Part shown: positions 15,472-22,861 of the stretch, in pieces
Position numbering within the stretch: position 1 is the first letter of the stretch
How the letters are laid out: every line of letters begins with the position of its first letter
Source of the DNA: CAYRGQ01 sp964444885
Lineage (GTDB): Bacteria; Bacteroidota; Bacteroidia; Sphingobacteriales; Sphingobacteriaceae
Length of the DNA stretch: 27,060 nt
Assembly (NCBI GenBank): GCA_964444885.1
Contig: CAYUIZ010000030.1
Span: forward strand, 1 to 27,060
Direction: 5' to 3'
Notes under the pieces: generated by a model
What the model saw: the letters and a program-made list of their open reading frames with translations, nothing else
Told to the model about the DNA's origin: nothing
Database searches by the model: none
Program-made: the position numbers and the translations under genes

Positions 15472-16047
15472 ATGCGAGCAAGAAAACACACCTCACTGCT
15501 ATATGGTATACTGACTGCGATGCTGTGCGCAGGACTTCTGCCGAATGTGCACGCCCAAAGCCGCACGTACACGGTTATTCAGGCTGGTGGTATACTGGGA
15601 ATGGCGACGACGAGCGCCCACAGCCCCATGCACGGATACCAAGTCCAGCTATCGTTTGGCCGCAATTTTCAGGACCGCGTGTATGCCGGCCTCGGACTGA
15701 GCCAAGACATCTACCGCGGCACGTCCGAGCTTGCCGACGGCAGGCGGTCTACCCGGCGCATTAACACCCTCCCGATATTTGCCGAAATACGCGTGCCGCT
15801 AACCAACATCGGCATGCTGGGGTCACTGGGCACACTGGCCAGCGCAGGCTATGCACCGCCAATGGGCGCCGAATACTTTGGTGGTTTTACGGGCAAGGCA
15901 GGCCTCTCCTACGGCCACATGCTGGCCGACCGGTCAGATCTGCTGTTCTCCGTCGGTTATGGATTCCAGCAGTTTGATTCCCGCTTTTCGCTAGCGCCCT
16001 TCAGCCAGCACAATGCGTTTATCAGTATTGGCCTTTTTGTACGGTAG
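15472..16047 (+). CDS. Exported outer-membrane beta-barrel candidate
   Basis: 191 aa from the ATG at 15472, which gives a clean signal peptide (RKHTSLLYGILTAMLCAGLL, cleavage after VHAQ near residue 31). The mature part is a series of alternating polar/aromatic beta strands (YQVQLSFGRNFQDRVYAGLGLS, GKAGLSYGHMLADR, LLFSVGYGF) and ends in AFISIGLFVR, typical of 8-stranded outer-membrane barrels. No specific family recognised. It follows holA by 28 bp, so it may be co-transcribed, though no functional link is obvious. Confidence 0.75.
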   Translation: MRARKHTSLLYGILTAMLCAGLLPNVHAQSRTYTVIQAGGILGMATTSAHSPMHGYQVQLSFGRNFQDRVYAGLGLSQDIYRGTSELADGRRSTRRINTLPIFAEIRVPLTNIGMLGSLGTLASAGYAPPMGAEYFGGFTGKAGLSYGHMLADRSDLLFSVGYGFQQFDSRFSLAPFSQHNAFISIGLFVR

Positions 16048-16135
16048 TGCTACGTGCAGTTTTCGAAAAAAGTGTCGGAAATACGGTTCACGCCGAAGTT
16101 ACCCGGCATGTACCCATCGCTACGCGCAAAAGGAG

Positions 16136-17758
16136 TTAGGCGTACATCGCGGCGCGCTGTTCCTTCACGGCCTCGCTGCTGATGTAGTCGTCATAGCTCA
16201 TCAGCTTGTCGATCATGCCAGACGGCGTCAGCTCGATAATGCGGTTCGCAACGGTTTGCGTCAACTCATGGTCGCGCGATGTAAACAGGATCGCTCCTTT
16301 GAACTCCTTCATGCCGTTGTTCAACGCCGTGATCGATTCCAAGTCCAGGTGGTTGGTCGGCTCGTCGAAGAGCAACATGTTTGCCTGCTGAAGCATCATC
16401 CGCGAAAACATACACCGCATTTTCTCGCCTCCGGACAGTACGGAGCATTTTTTCAACACTTCCTCGCCCGAGAACAACATCTTGCCGAGAAAACCACGAA
16501 CAAATTGCTCGTCTTTGTCGGTTTCCGAATATTCGCGCAGCCAGTCGATCAGGTTCTCGCTCTTGCCGTCAAAATATGCGCTGTTATCCATCGGGATATC
16601 AGCAATGCTGATGGTGACCCCCCATTTAAACGAACCTTCGTAATCCGTGTCGCGCCCGGTCAGGACATCGTAAAAAGCGGTGGTCGCTAAACTATTTTGG
16701 GACAGCACGGCAATTTTATCGCCTTTGTTGACCATCAGATCCACTTGGCGAAAGAGGACATCGTCCCCCATCTTCTTGCCCAGGTTTTCGATTTGCAATA
16801 TTTGGTCGCCAGGCTCGCGCTCCATGTTGTTGAACATGATCGCCGGATACTTGCGGTTAGACGGCTTAATCTCGTCCAAGTTGATCTTGTCCAGCGCCTT
16901 CTTCCGGCTGGTCGCCTGCTTGGACTTGGACGCATTGGCGCTGAAACGGCGGATAAATTCCTGCAATTCCTTCACCTTATCCTCCATCTTCTTGTTTTGC
17001 TCGGTCCGCTGCTTCAGCGCCAGCTGGCTTGATTCGTACCAGAAGGTGTAGTTACCCGTGTAGATGGTCATCTTGCCAAAGTCGATGTCGACCACGTGGG
17101 TACACACGGCATCTAGGAAGTGTCTATCGTGGGACACGACCAATACCGTGGCTTCGTAGCCGGCCAGAAAATCCTCCAGCCAAGCGATCGTCTCGATGTC
17201 CAAGTCGTTGGTCGGTTCGTCCAGCAGCAGGATGTCGGGGTTGCCGAAGAGTGCCTGTGCCAATAGCACGCGTACTTTTTGGTTTCCGTCCAGCTCTTTC
17301 ACGTATTTATCGTGCAGGTTTTCGGGGATGCCCAGGTTGCTCAGGAGCGAGGCTGCGTCACTCTCCGCATTCCATCCGTCCATCTCTGCAAACCGGCTTT
17401 CCAGTTCGCCAGCGCGTTCGCCATCGGCATCCGAAAAATCTTCTTTCAGGTAGATCGCATCTTTCTCCTTCATGATATCATGGAGCTCTTTGTGCCCCAT
17501 CATCACCGTTTCCAACACGGAAAACTCGTCGAATGCGTAGTGATCTTGGCTAAGTACGGCCATACGCTCGCCGGGCGTGAAAGAGACCGATCCGGTAGTT
17601 TGGTCAACATCCCCGGAGATAATCTTCAGGAAAGTCGACTTGCCAGCGCCGTTGGCACCGATGATGCCGTAGCAGTTGCCGGAGGTGAATTTCAGGTTGA
17701 CGTCCTCAAACAGGACGCGCTTGCCGAAACGAAGCGATAGGTTCGATACATTAATCAT
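16136..17758 (-). CDS. ABC-F family ATPase (YbiT/EttA-like) with one degenerate ATP site
   Basis: 540 aa from the ATG at 17758; a further 62 upstream codons have no ABC-F character. Soluble, two ABC domains joined by a basic helical linker (~245-300), no membrane domain: the ABC-F pattern, whose members act on ribosomes. NBD1: Walker A GANGAGKST (34-42), Walker B LLLDEP (177-182), SHD switch (209-211), but signature LDGNQ (156-160). NBD2: signature LSGGE (441-445) and Walker B LFDEP (463-467) are good, but the Walker A position reads LSQNSLATTAF (352-362) without the P-loop Lys and the switch His is replaced (SRD, 494-496). The defects all fall in one of the two composite sites. Which translational function it has cannot be told. 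Confidence 0.9.
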   Translation of the reverse strand: MINVSNLSLRFGKRVLFEDVNLKFTSGNCYGIIGANGAGKSTFLKIISGDVDQTTGSVSFTPGERMAVLSQDHYAFDEFSVLETVMMGHKELHDIMKEKDAIYLKEDFSDADGERAGELESRFAEMDGWNAESDAASLLSNLGIPENLHDKYVKELDGNQKVRVLLAQALFGNPDILLLDEPTNDLDIETIAWLEDFLAGYEATVLVVSHDRHFLDAVCTHVVDIDFGKMTIYTGNYTFWYESSQLALKQRTEQNKKMEDKVKELQEFIRRFSANASKSKQATSRKKALDKINLDEIKPSNRKYPAIMFNNMEREPGDQILQIENLGKKMGDDVLFRQVDLMVNKGDKIAVLSQNSLATTAFYDVLTGRDTDYEGSFKWGVTISIADIPMDNSAYFDGKSENLIDWLREYSETDKDEQFVRGFLGKMLFSGEEVLKKCSVLSGGEKMRCMFSRMMLQQANMLLFDEPTNHLDLESITALNNGMKEFKGAILFTSRDHELTQTVANRIIELTPSGMIDKLMSYDDYISSEAVKEQRAAMYA

Positions 17759-17763
17759 GGGCG

Positions 17764-17794
17764 CAAAGGTACGGTTTTGGGCTGACATGCGAAA
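17764..17794 (-). promoter_or_regulatory. Promoter abutting the ABC-F gene
   Basis: Minus-strand TACCTTTG (17771-17764), a full -7 match, lies 5 nt before the ATG at 17758; a TTTCG element (17794-17790) is 18 bp upstream. Predicts a leaderless or nearly leaderless mRNA. Confidence 0.55.
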
Positions 17795-17964
17795 GCTTTG
17801 GCGACGTGTCAAAACGTGTAAACCTACCCGAAAGACAGACGAATCGCCGCTGGCGCGCGTCTCTTGACTCATGACCGTTCCTATTCCTTCCTGAGCCACA
17901 CCCAGTCCCCAACCCTGGAAGATCCCAGACTCGGAAGCCCCCACAAAACCTTAAATGATGTTAA

Positions 17965-17999
17965 TTTTTTCGCCGAATGCGAACTTAAATGTAGTTTTA
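17965..17999 (+). promoter_or_regulatory. Promoter candidate for the carboxypeptidase-regulatory-like gene
   Basis: TAGTTTTA (17992-17999, one mismatch to TAnnTTTG) with a T6 element (17965-17970) 21 bp upstream. The box ends 5 nt before the GTG at 18005 and supports that start over the ATG at 17873 or GTG/ATG codons further upstream. Confidence 0.4.
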
Positions 18000-18004
18000 C
18001 GACA

Positions 18005-18766
18005 GTGAAACAGTCCGTGCATCTAACCCTATTGTGGCTTTTGGCCTTGAGCGTGCAGCCTGCCGCCGCGCAGGAGGCCATTCAGGGACTCATATTCGAC
18101 AAAAACACCAAGCAGCGTGTTTCACGGGTATTTGTCTATAACCCGGCCAACGATGAAGGCGGCTACAATAATACGCGCGGCGAGTTTGAAATCCTCGCCA
18201 AACCTGGCGACATCCTCATCGCCGCGGCCAACGGATATTATGCCGATACCTTGCGGGTAGCTGACAGCAAAGTCGTGGTATTCCAGCTGCAACGCTCGAC
18301 CATCCTGATCGATGAGGTGTCCGTCGTTGCCCGGCGGTCGCCCGAGGAACGCTTGCGCGAGAACCAACGGGAGTACAGCACGGCTTACTCCCGAGGCACG
18401 CCAGGCTCGATTTTTTCGGTGGCACCTACGGGAGCCGGCGTTAGTATCGACGCCCTGTACAAGCTGATCAGCCGGGAGGGGCGCAACGCGCGGCGTCTGC
18501 AGGAGATTATCGAAGAGGATTATCGCGAGTCGGTTATTGACTACCGGTTCACGCCGGAACTGGTTAGCCGCTCGACCGGCCTTACCGGCGAGGCATTACG
18601 GGATTTCATGCGGCAGTACCGCCCGTCCTACTTCTTCGTGTTGAGTGCCAATGATTACAACATGGTGTTCTACATTCGGTCCAGTTACGCGCAATACCGC
18701 CAGCGCCCGACATTGCGCAGGCTGCCACCGTTGCCCAAACTCGAGGAAATAACCGAAGAACCGTAA
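18005..18766 (+). CDS. Exported protein with carboxypeptidase regulatory-like domain
   Basis: 253 aa from a GTG at 18005, chosen because the protein then starts with a signal peptide (MKQSVHLTLLWLLALSV, cleavage after AAAQ near residue 23); earlier in-frame starts overlap the ABC-F gene and bury the signal. Residues ~25-105 form a beta-sandwich of the CarboxypepD_reg type (GLIFDKNTKQRVSRVFV, GEFEILAKPGDILIAAANGY), used in Bacteroidota as an N-terminal plug or envelope module. The rest is an Arg-rich helical region (SPEERLRENQREYSTAY, LQEIIEEDYRESVIDYRF) without recognised family. It precedes the DUF3078 gene by 80 bp. Confidence 0.82.
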   Translation: MKQSVHLTLLWLLALSVQPAAAQEAIQGLIFDKNTKQRVSRVFVYNPANDEGGYNNTRGEFEILAKPGDILIAAANGYYADTLRVADSKVVVFQLQRSTILIDEVSVVARRSPEERLRENQREYSTAYSRGTPGSIFSVAPTGAGVSIDALYKLISREGRNARRLQEIIEEDYRESVIDYRFTPELVSRSTGLTGEALRDFMRQYRPSYFFVLSANDYNMVFYIRSSYAQYRQRPTLRRLPPLPKLEEITEEP

Positions 18767-18769
18767 CTA

Positions 18770-18804
18770 TTTTTAGGGATAGTGCGTTAACGGCAGTATA
18801 TTTG
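18770..18804 (+). promoter_or_regulatory. Promoter candidate for the DUF3078-amidase unit
   Basis: TATATTTG (18797-18804) is a full -7 match, with a T-run (18770-18774) 22 bp upstream, 41 bp before the ATG at 18846. Confidence 0.55.
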
Positions 18805-18845
18805 CACGATTCACACCAACAATGGTTTAAATTTAGGTTTACGTC

Positions 18846-19838
18846 ATGAGCATTTCCCGTTACCTTTACCTTACACTGACCTTATTGCTGAGTAGCCTAT
18901 TGGCCAGCGCCCAGCTATACGACTTAAACGAGCTGCGGGTCAAGCCCGACTCCAATATCCTGCAGGTGGATCTTCCTGCGCTGACGGTAGACCCCATTGA
19001 CCTGTCCGCATCCGCCCTTGACATGCGCATTATCTATTGGAAACACTGGACTTCCTTGGGCATCAATACCAACCAAGCGTCATTTAGCGACAATTGGGCG
19101 GCAGGGGGTGTCAACTCGGTATCCGTTCGGGGCAACATTAACCACAAATCCGAATACCTGCGCAATAACGTGCGTTTCGTTACGGACCTCGCGCTCGAAT
19201 ACGGGAAAGCCAAAAACAAAGACCAATTGCCGCGCAAGAACAATGACCGCATCTTCTGGGACAACAGCTTCTCGCTCGGTATCTCCAAATCGTGGTCCCT
19301 GTTTACGTCGCTGCGCTTCGAAAGCCAGTTCGATTTAGGACACAGTTACGGCAGGACGGCCGATGGTCGGGACACCATTACGGGTATCATATCCAACTTT
19401 ATGGCGCCTGCCCGTATCACCGAGTCGTTCGGTATACAGTACATTCCGGACAAGACCTTCTCCCTGCGCTTCGGTACGGGCACCGCCCGGCAGACGCTCG
19501 TCTTGGACGAACGCATTGACCCCGCCCGCTACGACATTGAGGAGGGCAAACGCGTGAAGAACGACCTCGCTTTCGAACTCGTGGCCAACCTGGACCGCAA
19601 CTTGTCCAGCAACCTCAACCTCAAAAGCCGGTACATGCTCTTTGCGAACTATAAGAAACTAGATAACCCGAGCCACAACTTAGAGGCTACGCTGACTGCC
19701 AACGTGGCGCGCTTTGTCAACGTGACGCTCAGTGGGCGTATGCTCTATGACAGCGATTATATTGCCGAAGGTAAAACGCGTTCGGAGGTGCAATACAGCC
19801 AAGGGCTAGCCGTAGGCTTGGTGTACCGTATCCCATAA
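18846..19838 (+). CDS. DUF3078 domain protein, predicted outer-membrane barrel
   Basis: 330 aa. Signal peptide MSISRYLYLTLTLLLSSLLASAQ with cleavage after SAQ. The region from ~60 (IIYWKHWTSLGINTNQASFSDNWAAGGVNSVS) is the hallmark of DUF3078 proteins, followed by alternating beta strands (NNVRFVTDLALEYGKAK, WSLFTSLRFESQFDLGH) and a C-terminal strand ending VGLVYRIP. Family function is unknown; the fold is a predicted outer-membrane beta-barrel. It is followed after 25 bp by a peptidoglycan amidase lipoprotein, so the pair probably forms an envelope operon. Confidence 0.9.
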   Translation: MSISRYLYLTLTLLLSSLLASAQLYDLNELRVKPDSNILQVDLPALTVDPIDLSASALDMRIIYWKHWTSLGINTNQASFSDNWAAGGVNSVSVRGNINHKSEYLRNNVRFVTDLALEYGKAKNKDQLPRKNNDRIFWDNSFSLGISKSWSLFTSLRFESQFDLGHSYGRTADGRDTITGIISNFMAPARITESFGIQYIPDKTFSLRFGTGTARQTLVLDERIDPARYDIEEGKRVKNDLAFELVANLDRNLSSNLNLKSRYMLFANYKKLDNPSHNLEATLTANVARFVNVTLSGRMLYDSDYIAEGKTRSEVQYSQGLAVGLVYRIP

Positions 19839-19863
19839 ACGGCTTAGGCCAGAAAGGTTGACT

Positions 19864-20787
19864 GTGAAACGTATCAGTAGTGTGGGTTGGATCGTGATGT
19901 GGGGCATGGTGTTTCTCACCGCCTGCTCGACCAACCGGTACGCGGCCACCAACAAAATATACACCCGGCAAGTAAAGGAAGCGGCCCAAACGATTCAGCA
20001 GCCTTTGCCGGCGCCTGAAACACCACCCGCGCCCAAAGAACTCCCCACAGCCCCCGCCGTGGTGGAAACGGTGCCCGAACCGCCGGCACCTAGCGCAGGG
20101 ACGCACAATGCACTCGGCGATTCCAAAGGCGTGCGGGAGGATTTAGACTGGGTCGGTGCTATTCATTTCGACCTGCGCAAGCCCAACTACGTCATCATAC
20201 ACCATACGGCCCAGGAGAGCGTGGAGCAGACGATTCGTACCTTTACCCTGCCCCACGTCAAGGCTAGTTCGCACTACGTGATCAGCCGCGACGGGAAAGT
20301 CTACCAAATGCTCAACGATTACCTGCGAGGGTGGCACGCCGGCGCCAGCAAGTGGGGAAGCCTGACCGACCTGAATTCGGTTTCCCTGGGCATCGAGTTG
20401 GACAACAACGGCAAAGAGCCGTTCCCTGAAATCCAAATCAACAGCCTGCTCACCTTGCTCGATACCCTGAAAACGAATTACAATATCCCCACGGCTAACT
20501 TCCTGGGCCATGGCGACGTATCTCCGGGCCGCAAAGTAGACCCCAGTGTCCATTTTCCGTGGAAGCGGCTGGCAGCCTATGGTTTCGGGCAATGGCCAGA
20601 CGAGGCACTGGTAACCCCGCCCGATAATTTTAACGCCATAGACGCCCTACGGATCATCGGGTACGACACCAGCAACTTACCTGCAGCCATCGCAGCCTTC
20701 AAGCGCCGTTATATCCAGAACGACGTTTCACCCACGCTCACCTTATACGACGAGAGCGTGCTTTACAATCTCTATTTAAAACATTAG
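19864..20787 (+). CDS. N-acetylmuramoyl-L-alanine amidase lipoprotein (Amidase_2)
   Basis: 307 aa from GTG 19864; AGAAAGG (19851-19857) is 6 nt upstream, a better spacing than for the TTG at 19858. Lipoprotein signal with lipobox LTAC, then a Pro-rich flexible stretch (about 45-82). The catalytic domain (about 95-245) is of the zinc-dependent Amidase_2/T7-lysozyme type: NYVIIHHTA supplies the first zinc His, SSHYVISRDGKVYQML the core strand, WHAGASKWG the second His region, and GHGDVSPGRKVDPSVHFPW the last ligands and catalytic Lys. The C-terminal ~60 residues resemble a peptidoglycan-binding helical tail. It cleaves the MurNAc-L-Ala bond, probably in wall recycling. Tail-to-tail 4-bp overlap with the symporter gene. 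Confidence 0.92.
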   Translation: MKRISSVGWIVMWGMVFLTACSTNRYAATNKIYTRQVKEAAQTIQQPLPAPETPPAPKELPTAPAVVETVPEPPAPSAGTHNALGDSKGVREDLDWVGAIHFDLRKPNYVIIHHTAQESVEQTIRTFTLPHVKASSHYVISRDGKVYQMLNDYLRGWHAGASKWGSLTDLNSVSLGIELDNNGKEPFPEIQINSLLTLLDTLKTNYNIPTANFLGHGDVSPGRKVDPSVHFPWKRLAAYGFGQWPDEALVTPPDNFNAIDALRIIGYDTSNLPAAIAAFKRRYIQNDVSPTLTLYDESVLYNLYLKH

Positions 20788-22505
20788 GTAGTCTCCGATG
20801 TCGACGGTAGGACTTTGGCCTTATCCAGGCGGAATAGGCTTTGCAACAGCAATGCGAATAGCACGACGAGCACACACCCCACAAGATTGAGCCACAAGAA
20901 GGCCATCACGTCCGTCCACCAGAGCGAAATGACAATAATCTCCGTGAGGATCGCTGCGGATAATACGGCTTTCCCGCCAGCCCGCTTTACATAGAAGGCG
21001 ACGACGAATATGCCCAGTATCGTGCCGTAAAACAGGGAACCCAGGATATTGACGGCTTCCAGCAAGTTGCCCAGCTTGCTCGCATACAGCGCGACGAGCA
21101 CACACGCCACACCCCAAATGAGCGTAAACAGGCGCGAAGCCCCTAGGTACCGTTTGTCGGTGCCCTTCTTATGGACGAACCGCTTGTAGATATCGACCAC
21201 CGTGGTGGACGAAAGGGAGTTAATCGCACTAGCCGTCGCACCCATGGAGGCCATAAACACGATGGCGACGAGCAGGCCAATCAGCCCCTTTGGGAAGTTT
21301 TCGGTTACGAATGACAGGAAGATATAGTTGTTATCGTTGGTGTCGGCATCGGCATCGTGCTGCTGCATCAGACTGACCAAATCGGCACGCACCAGCTTCG
21401 CCTGATGGTCACTGTCGCGCAACCTCACGCGCACATCGTCGATGACGGCTTGGTCGTCGGCATCCAGCGCGGCAGTCAACCGCTCTACCTGCACGCGTTT
21501 TTGGGCAAATATCGCTTCATGCTGCGCCTTCAGCGCATCCACGTCGTCGGCATATGCGCTTTGCTCGATCTTGTTCAGTTCGTACTTATTGAAAAAAATG
21601 GGCGGACTGTTGTACTGGTAAAACGCAAACACCAATATCCCGATCAGTAAAATCGAAAATTGCATGGGCACCTTAAGCAAGCCGTTCATCAGCAAGCCGA
21701 TGCGGCTGTCGCGGATGGATGATCCGGTCAAGTAACGCCCGACCTGGCTCTGGTCCGTGCCGAAATACGACAGCTGGAGGAAAAAGCCCCCAATCAAGCC
21801 GCTCCAGAGCGTGTATTGGTTGTTCCAATCGAATGAAAGATCGATGGCATTGGCCTTGCCGGACTTGCCCGCGATATGCAATGCCTTGCCGAAACCGATG
21901 TCCTGCGGCAGCATGTACACCACCATGATACCCGCGGCCAGCAATCCCCCGAAAATAATGCTCATCTGCAGCAACTGCGTGTACGACACGGCCTTCGTGC
22001 CTCCATAGACGGTATATAGCACCACAATCGTCCCGATAAAGAGTGTCGTGTACGTCACGTTGATCTGCAGAATACTGGACAGGATGATGGCGGGTGCGTA
22101 GATTGTGATACCGGTGGATATTCCCCGTTGAATAAGGAACAGGAACGCCGTAAACGCACGCGTGCGCACATCAAATCGCCTTTCCAGGAACTCATAAGCC
22201 GTGAATACGCGCAAGCGGTGGAAGATCGGCACGAAGGTAATGCTCAGCACGATCATCGCCAACGGCAGGCCGAAATAGAACTGGACAAAACTCATCCCCG
22301 ACGAATACGCTAAGCCCGGCGCGGACAGAAACGTAATTGCGCTCGCTTGGGTAGCCATGACCGAAAAACCAATATGGTACCAAGGGAGGGATTTGTTGCC
22401 CAGCAGGTAGCCATCGATATTCCGTATGCCCCTACTTTTGTATACGCCGTAGGCGATGATCAGCAGCAGAGTCAGGGAAAGGACTATCCAATCGACCGCG
22501 CTCAT
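20784..22505 (-). CDS. Sodium:solute symporter (SSS family)
   Basis: 573 aa inner-membrane transporter with about 13 hydrophobic helices. SSS hallmarks: N-terminal GYLLGNKSLPWYHIGFSVMATQASAITFLSAPG, YTVYGGTKAVSYTQLLQM and SMGATASAINSLSSTTVVDIYKRF. Between two membrane helices, about residues 298-392, there is a long hydrophilic, charged, helical insert (LKAQHEAIFAQKRVQVERL, then an Asp/Asn-rich end). The substrate is not predictable; the position in one unit with a PIG-L deacetylase suggests an amino-sugar or related product. Its ATG overlaps the stop of the 41-aa gene as ATGA. Confidence 0.93.
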   Translation of the reverse strand: MSAVDWIVLSLTLLLIIAYGVYKSRGIRNIDGYLLGNKSLPWYHIGFSVMATQASAITFLSAPGLAYSSGMSFVQFYFGLPLAMIVLSITFVPIFHRLRVFTAYEFLERRFDVRTRAFTAFLFLIQRGISTGITIYAPAIILSSILQINVTYTTLFIGTIVVLYTVYGGTKAVSYTQLLQMSIIFGGLLAAGIMVVYMLPQDIGFGKALHIAGKSGKANAIDLSFDWNNQYTLWSGLIGGFFLQLSYFGTDQSQVGRYLTGSSIRDSRIGLLMNGLLKVPMQFSILLIGILVFAFYQYNSPPIFFNKYELNKIEQSAYADDVDALKAQHEAIFAQKRVQVERLTAALDADDQAVIDDVRVRLRDSDHQAKLVRADLVSLMQQHDADADTNDNNYIFLSFVTENFPKGLIGLLVAIVFMASMGATASAINSLSSTTVVDIYKRFVHKKGTDKRYLGASRLFTLIWGVACVLVALYASKLGNLLEAVNILGSLFYGTILGIFVVAFYVKRAGGKAVLSAAILTEIIVISLWWTDVMAFLWLNLVGCVLVVLFALLLQSLFRLDKAKVLPSTSETT

Positions 22506-22627
22506 CCGAAGTAGTTAGTAAAACAATAAAATAGGGCAATCAGGACCAGCAGCCAAACGACCACTAAGCCATAGAATCGTCGCCAATTTTTGATAAATGG
22601 CGGGAGGCCTTTATCTGTCGTGCGCAC
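22502..22627 (-). CDS. 41-aa single-pass membrane protein coupled to the symporter
   Basis: Read directly from the minus strand: a basic N-terminus (KNWRRFYG) followed by a hydrophobic helix (LVVVWLLVLIALFYCF) and a short TNYFG tail. The only usable in-frame start is a GTG at 22627, which overlaps the end of the 66-aa gene by 17 nt. Its TGA overlaps the symporter ATG (ATGA), indicating translational coupling. Tiny proteins of this kind ahead of SSS transporters suggest a small accessory subunit; that is inference. Confidence 0.65.
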   Translation of the reverse strand: MRTTDKGLPPFIKNWRRFYGLVVVWLLVLIALFYCFTNYFG

Positions 22628-22811
22628 GCTGGGGCAGTAAAGACTTCACGAAGAAAGCGGCGAACACCAATCCGACCACCAGGCCGACTACCAAACCCAA
22701 AACGCTATCGCGGGCGACCCAGCCTGTGAGGGCACCGAATACTGCGCCGATGACGTAAAAATAGCTTTCAAAGTTTTTGATTTCGGCAGGGTGGTCTTGT
22801 GTGTGTTTCAT
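22611..22811 (-). CDS. 66-aa membrane protein with Gly-rich helices
   Basis: Hydrophilic N-terminus (MKHTQDHPAEIKNFESY) and two hydrophobic, glycine-spaced helices (FYVIGAVFGALTGWVA and VLGLVVGLVVGLVFAAFFV), then a basic tail. The repeat of GLVVGLVVGL is a glycine-zipper pattern. It starts 50 bp after the PIG-L stop and overlaps the 41-aa gene, so it belongs to the deacetylase-symporter unit. No family recognised. Confidence 0.7.
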   Translation of the reverse strand: MKHTQDHPAEIKNFESYFYVIGAVFGALTGWVARDSVLGLVVGLVVGLVFAAFFVKSLLPQRAHDR

Positions 22812-22861
22812 ATCGTTCTCAATAATAATTTCACTCCCCCTCAGGGTTATGTTATCTCGTT

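Noticed and set aside
17759..17944. N-terminal extension of the ABC-F frame
   Set aside because: It overlaps the promoter boxes, has no similarity to the family and precedes the canonical MINVSNLSLRFG start.
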